Shown one piece after another: positions 60,247-64,000 of a stretch of 64,000 nt of DNA; the first letter of the stretch is position 1, and the number at the start of each line of letters is the position of its first letter. Source of the DNA: an uncultured Porphyromonadaceae bacterium (GTDB lineage: Bacteria > Bacteroidota > Bacteroidia > Bacteroidales > Muribaculaceae); NCBI GenBank assembly GCA_902461565.1, contig CABPYL010000009.1, forward strand, positions 24,607-88,606, written 5' to 3'. The notes beneath the pieces were generated by a model. It was not told the origin of the DNA. It worked only from the letters and a program-made list of their open reading frames with translations, and did not search any database. The position numbers and the translations under genes are program-made.

Positions 60247-61050
60247 ATGAAACTACGACTCCTCGCATTCGCATCTCTCCTGGCGGCTCTGCTGTGTTCC
60301 TGCGGCAGCTCGCAGCCCTCGCCTCTGATTGCCCAGGCCGACCGCCTCAACGGCGATTTCGCCACTTTGGCAGAAGAAAGCCCGATGTTCCTCGATTCCA
60401 TCCATGTGAGCTACGCTGACGCCACTCTCGGCGTTAAAATCGCTTTAGCCGATCCCGCATACATCACCGACGAATTCACTGAACCTTTAGTGCAATTTGC
60501 AACGGCGCTGTACATGAAGAGCCATACCGGCGCCAACCTCGATGAAATTGCCAACACTCTTACCAAAGAGGAAGGCAAACTTGCCATAACGATACAGGAC
60601 CGCGCCGGTGCGACAGCTACCTACGACATACCTGCCGCACGAATCCGTCAGCTTATCAAGCTGAAACCTATGGAGCTGAACTACAACGCTGCACGCGCCG
60701 CAACACTTGACATAATGGAGAAACGCGCGGCATCCCTGTGCGAGAACGCAAACGCCGAATCCTGCGACTTCGCCGTTGCAAACGGTTTCGCACAGTACAC
60801 ATTCACCTTCCCCAACGCCAACAACTACGCACGCCTGAAACAGGCGCAACTTACGGGCCGCTACGTTGGCATCCTCAAACCGATATACGATAACTTCGGC
60901 GCGTGCCGTCCGTTCGTGGAAGACCTGCTGAAATCATTCAGCATCGACGGCTACCGCATCGTTTTCGAAAACAAAAAGGACAAATATGTGCTTAAGGCCT
61001 CCATACCCTGGCGCACATTCGACTTAAACGTAAATACCCCTGAAAAATGA
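60247..61050 (+). CDS. Hypothetical lipoprotein
   Basis: A 267-residue protein beginning with a lipoprotein signal (KLRLLAFASLLAALLCSCGS; the second Cys of CSC is the probable lipidation site). The mature part is mixed alpha/beta without motifs that I recognise. No transmembrane segment after the signal. It overlaps pepT by 4 bp (ATGA), so it is translationally coupled to a peptidase gene, which does not tell its function. ATG at 60247 is chosen over an upstream TTG at 60208 because that lies in the promoter. Confidence 0.75.
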   Translation: MKLRLLAFASLLAALLCSCGSSQPSPLIAQADRLNGDFATLAEESPMFLDSIHVSYADATLGVKIALADPAYITDEFTEPLVQFATALYMKSHTGANLDEIANTLTKEEGKLAITIQDRAGATATYDIPAARIRQLIKLKPMELNYNAARAATLDIMEKRAASLCENANAESCDFAVANGFAQYTFTFPNANNYARLKQAQLTGRYVGILKPIYDNFGACRPFVEDLLKSFSIDGYRIVFENKKDKYVLKASIPWRTFDLNVNTPEK

Positions 61051-62279
61051 ATCTCGTCGACCGATTCCTCCAGTACGTAAAGTTCGACACTCAGAGCGAC
61101 GAACTTACGAACATGACTCCCTCCACCCCCGGGCAGATGATTTTTGCAGAACATCTGCGCGACGAACTTCAGGCAATGGGCCTGAAAGACATATCTCTTG
61201 ACGATAACGGCTATCTAATGGCCACAGTACCGTCTAACCTTCCCGCCGGGCAGAAAGCCCCGGTTGTAGGCTTTATAGCCCACCTCGACACAAGCCCCGA
61301 CATGTCGGGTCGCCATGTGTCGCCTAAGATTATAGAGAAATACGAAGGCGGCGATATTGTGCTGAACAAAGCCGAGAACATAGTTCTGTCGCCAGCAGAA
61401 TTCCCCGAGCTTGAGAAATATATAGGCCAGCAGCTTATCGTTACCGACGGCACCACACTGCTCGGCGCCGATGACAAAGCAGGCGTTGCAGAGATTATCA
61501 GTGCTGCCGACTATCTGCTGAAGCATCCCGAAATAAAGCACGGCGACATTCGCATAGCATTCAACCCCGACGAAGAAATCGGCCAGGGTGCGCACAAATT
61601 CGACGTGGAGCGCTTCGGCGCCGACTGGGCCTACACGATGGACGGCGGCGAAGTGGGCGAACTGGAATACGAAAACTTCAACGCCGCCGTAGCCCGTGTT
61701 ACTTTCGCAGGCCGCAATGTGCATCCCGGCTATGCAAAGCACAAGATGATAAACTCCATGCGCATCGCAAACCAGTTTGTCATCATGCTGCCGCGTTGGG
61801 AGACTCCCGAACATACCGAGGACTACGAAGGCTTCTACCACCTTGTATCGATGGAAGGCACCGTAGAGAAAACCGTGCTTACCTACATTATCCGCGACCA
61901 TGACCGCGACCGTTTCGAACGCCGCAAAAAGGAACTGGAACACCTCGCACGCAAGATAAACAACGAATTCCCCAACTGCTGCTCGATAGAAATCAAGGAC
62001 CAGTACTATAACATGCGCGAGAAAATCGAACCGGTGAAATACATTGTCGACATCGCCGAGGAAGCCATGCGCCTTGCCGGCGTAACGCCCAAAGTTCAGC
62101 CCATACGCGGTGGTACAGACGGTGCGCAGCTGTCGTTCAAAGGTCTGCCCTGCCCCAACATCTTTGCGGGAGGTCTCAATTTCCACGGCCGCTACGAATA
62201 TGTTCCCGTTCCATCGATGGAAAAAGCAATGCAGGTAATCATCGAGATTGCCCGCCTTGTGGCACAGCGCAGCAAATAA
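61047..62279 (+). CDS. pepT: Peptidase T (tripeptide aminopeptidase)
   Basis: A 410-residue M20 metallopeptidase that removes the N-terminal residue from tripeptides. Zinc ligands and catalytic residues: GFIAHLDTSPDMSG (His, Asp), LLGADDKAG (bridging Asp), FNPDEEIGQGAHKF (catalytic Glu/Glu), AYTMDGGEVGELE, NVHPGYAKHKM (dimerisation His) and RGGTDGAQLSFKG. Full length. Coupled to the lipoprotein gene; followed 3 bp later by miaA. Confidence 0.96.
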   Translation: MNLVDRFLQYVKFDTQSDELTNMTPSTPGQMIFAEHLRDELQAMGLKDISLDDNGYLMATVPSNLPAGQKAPVVGFIAHLDTSPDMSGRHVSPKIIEKYEGGDIVLNKAENIVLSPAEFPELEKYIGQQLIVTDGTTLLGADDKAGVAEIISAADYLLKHPEIKHGDIRIAFNPDEEIGQGAHKFDVERFGADWAYTMDGGEVGELEYENFNAAVARVTFAGRNVHPGYAKHKMINSMRIANQFVIMLPRWETPEHTEDYEGFYHLVSMEGTVEKTVLTYIIRDHDRDRFERRKKELEHLARKINNEFPNCCSIEIKDQYYNMREKIEPVKYIVDIAEEAMRLAGVTPKVQPIRGGTDGAQLSFKGLPCPNIFAGGLNFHGRYEYVPVPSMEKAMQVIIEIARLVAQRSK

Positions 62280-62282
62280 CAC

Positions 62283-63203
62283 ATGAACAGGCTGTTGGCA
62301 GTCGTTACCGGGCCCACTGCTTCGGGCAAGACCGCACTGGCCATAGAACTTGCTCAGCGCTACTCCACCGAAATAATATCGGCGGATTCACGACAGATTT
62401 TCAAAGACCTGCCCATAGGCACGGCTGCGCCCACACCAGAGGAGCGCAGTCGTGCCGTTCATCATCTTATAGGCACTCACAGCATCGACAGCTACTACAG
62501 CGCCGCATGCTTCGAGCGCGACGCGCTCGAAATCCTGCCAAGGATATGGAGCAAAAGCCCGATAGCGATAGTCTGTGGAGGCTCCCAGATGTATGTGGAC
62601 GCGTTAGTGAACGGCATAGACGAAATGCCGACGGTAAGCGATACCACCCGCGCATACGTACTCGGACTGCTCGAACACCACGGACTGGAAGGCGTGCTGG
62701 CGCAGCTCGAGATTTGCGATCCCGACTATTTCCGCGAAGTAGACCGTGCCAATACGCGCCGCGTGGTGCACGCCGTGGAAGTGAGCCTGGAAGCAGGAGC
62801 GCCGTATTCATCGTTCCGCACCGGCCGGACACGCAGACGCGACTTCGAAATACTCAAGATGGCTATAGATATACCGCGTGAGGTGCTTTTCGGACGGATA
62901 AACGCCCGCGTGTGCGCAATGATGGAAGCGGGCCTGGAGGATGAGGCCAGACAAGCTTTCGCCAAGGGCGATTTTAACTCGCTCAACACTGTGGGATATA
63001 AGGAAATGCGCGCCATGTTCAACGGCGAGATGAACCGCGATACCGCTGTGGCCCGCATAGCCAAGAACACGCGGGTATATGCAAAAAAACAGCTTACATG
63101 GCTCAGGCGCGACCCGTCGGTACGATGGATTTCATCTACCGCCGAAGCCGTCGCCCTCGTTGATGCAAAACTGCTTGAAATGGGTATAAATCAGAAATTA
63201 TAA
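62283..63203 (+). CDS. miaA: tRNA dimethylallyltransferase
   Basis: A 306-residue enzyme that adds a dimethylallyl group to A37 of tRNAs reading UNN codons. P-loop VVTGPTASGKTALAIELA, SADSRQIFKDLPIGTAAP (catalytic Asp), VCGGSQMYVDALVNG, and NTVGYKEMRAMFNGE in the middle, then TRVYAKKQLTWLRRDPSV. Its last 13 bp overlap the convergent outer-membrane gene. The donor dimethylallyl diphosphate comes from the isoprenoid pathway. Confidence 0.96.
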   Translation: MNRLLAVVTGPTASGKTALAIELAQRYSTEIISADSRQIFKDLPIGTAAPTPEERSRAVHHLIGTHSIDSYYSAACFERDALEILPRIWSKSPIAIVCGGSQMYVDALVNGIDEMPTVSDTTRAYVLGLLEHHGLEGVLAQLEICDPDYFREVDRANTRRVVHAVEVSLEAGAPYSSFRTGRTRRRDFEILKMAIDIPREVLFGRINARVCAMMEAGLEDEARQAFAKGDFNSLNTVGYKEMRAMFNGEMNRDTAVARIAKNTRVYAKKQLTWLRRDPSVRWISSTAEAVALVDAKLLEMGINQKL

Positions 63204-63838
63204 CCAAGAATAACCGATACCGAGCTCCGGTAAATCCTTATTTTCTTATCTTTGTCGCCAAACTTGGCGAGAGGCGTAAAACTGATATCACCGCCAATAC
63301 CGAAATAGTAACTATCGGCAAAAGTGGTGCTCAGCTTAATGTTCCACCCGCCGTCCACATGCTTCCAGCCGTGGTCGAACAGACTTATTTTCTGATTCGG
63401 CACATGTACGGGAGCTCCGAAGTTGGGATCGAGCTTCTGACGTGCCGCAACATTCACATTCAGATACGGACCGGTGCTCACGGCAATGCTCATATTGTCG
63501 TTAACATCGAAAGTGTAACCCAGATCCACCGGGATATGGATTGTATATACGCGCGCCGAACCTTCGTACAGCTCGTGGTCGAACAAAGTGAGATTTTTCG
63601 AAGGCATCGAAGCATATCGGAACATCACGCCCGGTTCTATAAAGAAACTACGTTTAAGCGGTATGTTCGCCACGCCGCCAAGAGTAAAGCCGGAGCCGGT
63701 GCTGTAGGCATTGTTCGCGTTTATCGGGAAAGTAACGTCATACGACAGCCGCGCGCCAAACTGCATCTGCCCAAGCGCCGCCGCCGGCAACAGGGCAAAT
63801 ACAAGAACAATGAAAAAACAGATATTTTTACTTGACAT
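63191..63838 (-). CDS. Outer-membrane beta-barrel protein
   Basis: A 215-residue protein with a signal peptide (ICFFIVLVFALLPAAALGQ) and alternating beta-strands typical of 8-strand barrels (QMQFGARLSYDVTFP, FFIEPGVMFRYAS, VPVDLGYTFDV region, ISFTPLAKFG, SVSVILGYNF with terminal Phe). It belongs to the broad PorT/OmpW-like barrel group, too general to name. A good ribosome binding site, AGGAG 7 bp before the ATG, supports this start. The last bases overlap the convergent miaA end. Confidence 0.75.
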   Translation of the reverse strand: MSSKNICFFIVLVFALLPAAALGQMQFGARLSYDVTFPINANNAYSTGSGFTLGGVANIPLKRSFFIEPGVMFRYASMPSKNLTLFDHELYEGSARVYTIHIPVDLGYTFDVNDNMSIAVSTGPYLNVNVAARQKLDPNFGAPVHVPNQKISLFDHGWKHVDGGWNIKLSTTFADSYYFGIGGDISFTPLAKFGDKDKKIRIYRSSVSVILGYNF

Positions 63839-64000
63839 ATTTTTTCTCCTTATAGATATTATACATCCTGCGCGGCCGATTGTTCACCGCCACAGCGGTC
63901 AAATCCATGCGGAAAATTTGATTATATATTGCCGATTGGCTATCTTCCCATCTTTGACAGTTGAAGATGCTTATACAAAGACATACAGCGAGTTAGATAG
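63839..64000. other. Upstream region at window edge
   Basis: 162 bp before the outer-membrane gene. On the minus strand a frame (63992 to 63828) stays open for 54 codons, has an internal ATG at 63909, and ends overlapping the next start codon; it could be the tail of a gene outside the window, but nothing in it is recognisable. Confidence 0.3.

Overview
The window is a chromosomal segment of a Bacteroidota bacterium, most likely a gut Bacteroidales; I would guess Muribaculaceae, but the family is only an inference. Supporting signs are the TTTG / TAnnTTTG promoter architecture in front of many genes, few purine-rich ribosome binding sites, a fused LpxC-FabZ gene, a sodium-pumping methylmalonyl-CoA decarboxylase set for making propionate, a pyruvate:ferredoxin oxidoreductase for anaerobic life, a membrane pyrophosphatase, and a secreted protein with a type IX secretion-like C-terminus. 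Most of the DNA is GC-moderate, densely packed housekeeping sequence.

Layout. 0-5.3 kb: end of a cardiolipin synthase gene, an HD-domain hydrolase, tRNA-Gly and tRNA-Leu, gluQ, the serine pathway pair serC-serA and a 59-residue protein. 5.3-10.6 kb: an Lrp-type regulator, then mce-mmdA-(lamin tail/OadG)-mmdC-mmdB, which together convert methylmalonyl-CoA to propionyl-CoA and export Na+. 10.7-11.2 kb: two tiny membrane proteins. 11.2-17.4 kb (minus strand): lon, a polyprenyl diphosphate synthase, tatD, purT, trmD. 17.6-19.8 kb: a divergent EF-G paralogue. 19.9-24.8 kb (minus strand): lpxD, lpxC/fabZ, lpxA (lipid A synthesis), the RNase P RNA, a DUF695 protein and a glycosyltransferase. 25-30 kb: a Crp/Fnr regulator, pyrG, yidC. 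30.4-34 kb: nifJ. 34-38 kb: a PH-domain protein, hppA, mltG. 38.1-45.7 kb: a TPR/beta-propeller protein, floA, cstA, a PHP phosphatase, a U32 protein and a glycosyltransferase. 45.7-52.4 kb (minus strand): a tightly coupled operon mlaE-mlaF-holB-addB-like-hemW. 52.6-55 kb: rpsO and a dipeptidyl peptidase III lipoprotein. 55-57.4 kb: the only clearly foreign-looking stretch, an AT-rich gene for a GLUG-repeat secreted protein followed by an unexplained intergenic block. 57.5-64 kb: ychF, a queuosine-precursor transporter, yjjG, a lipoprotein, pepT, miaA and an outer-membrane beta-barrel.

I found no CRISPR array, insertion sequence, prophage or toxin-antitoxin module. The points most worth a second look are the EF-G paralogue that lacks the catalytic histidine, the lamin-tail/OadG fusion, the AT-rich GLUG island with the adjacent start-less open frame, a 16-bp perfect hairpin that covers a glycosyltransferase start codon, and promoter elements placed so close to mltG and the PH-domain gene that their mRNAs may be leaderless. 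No complete new system is evident; these are leads.
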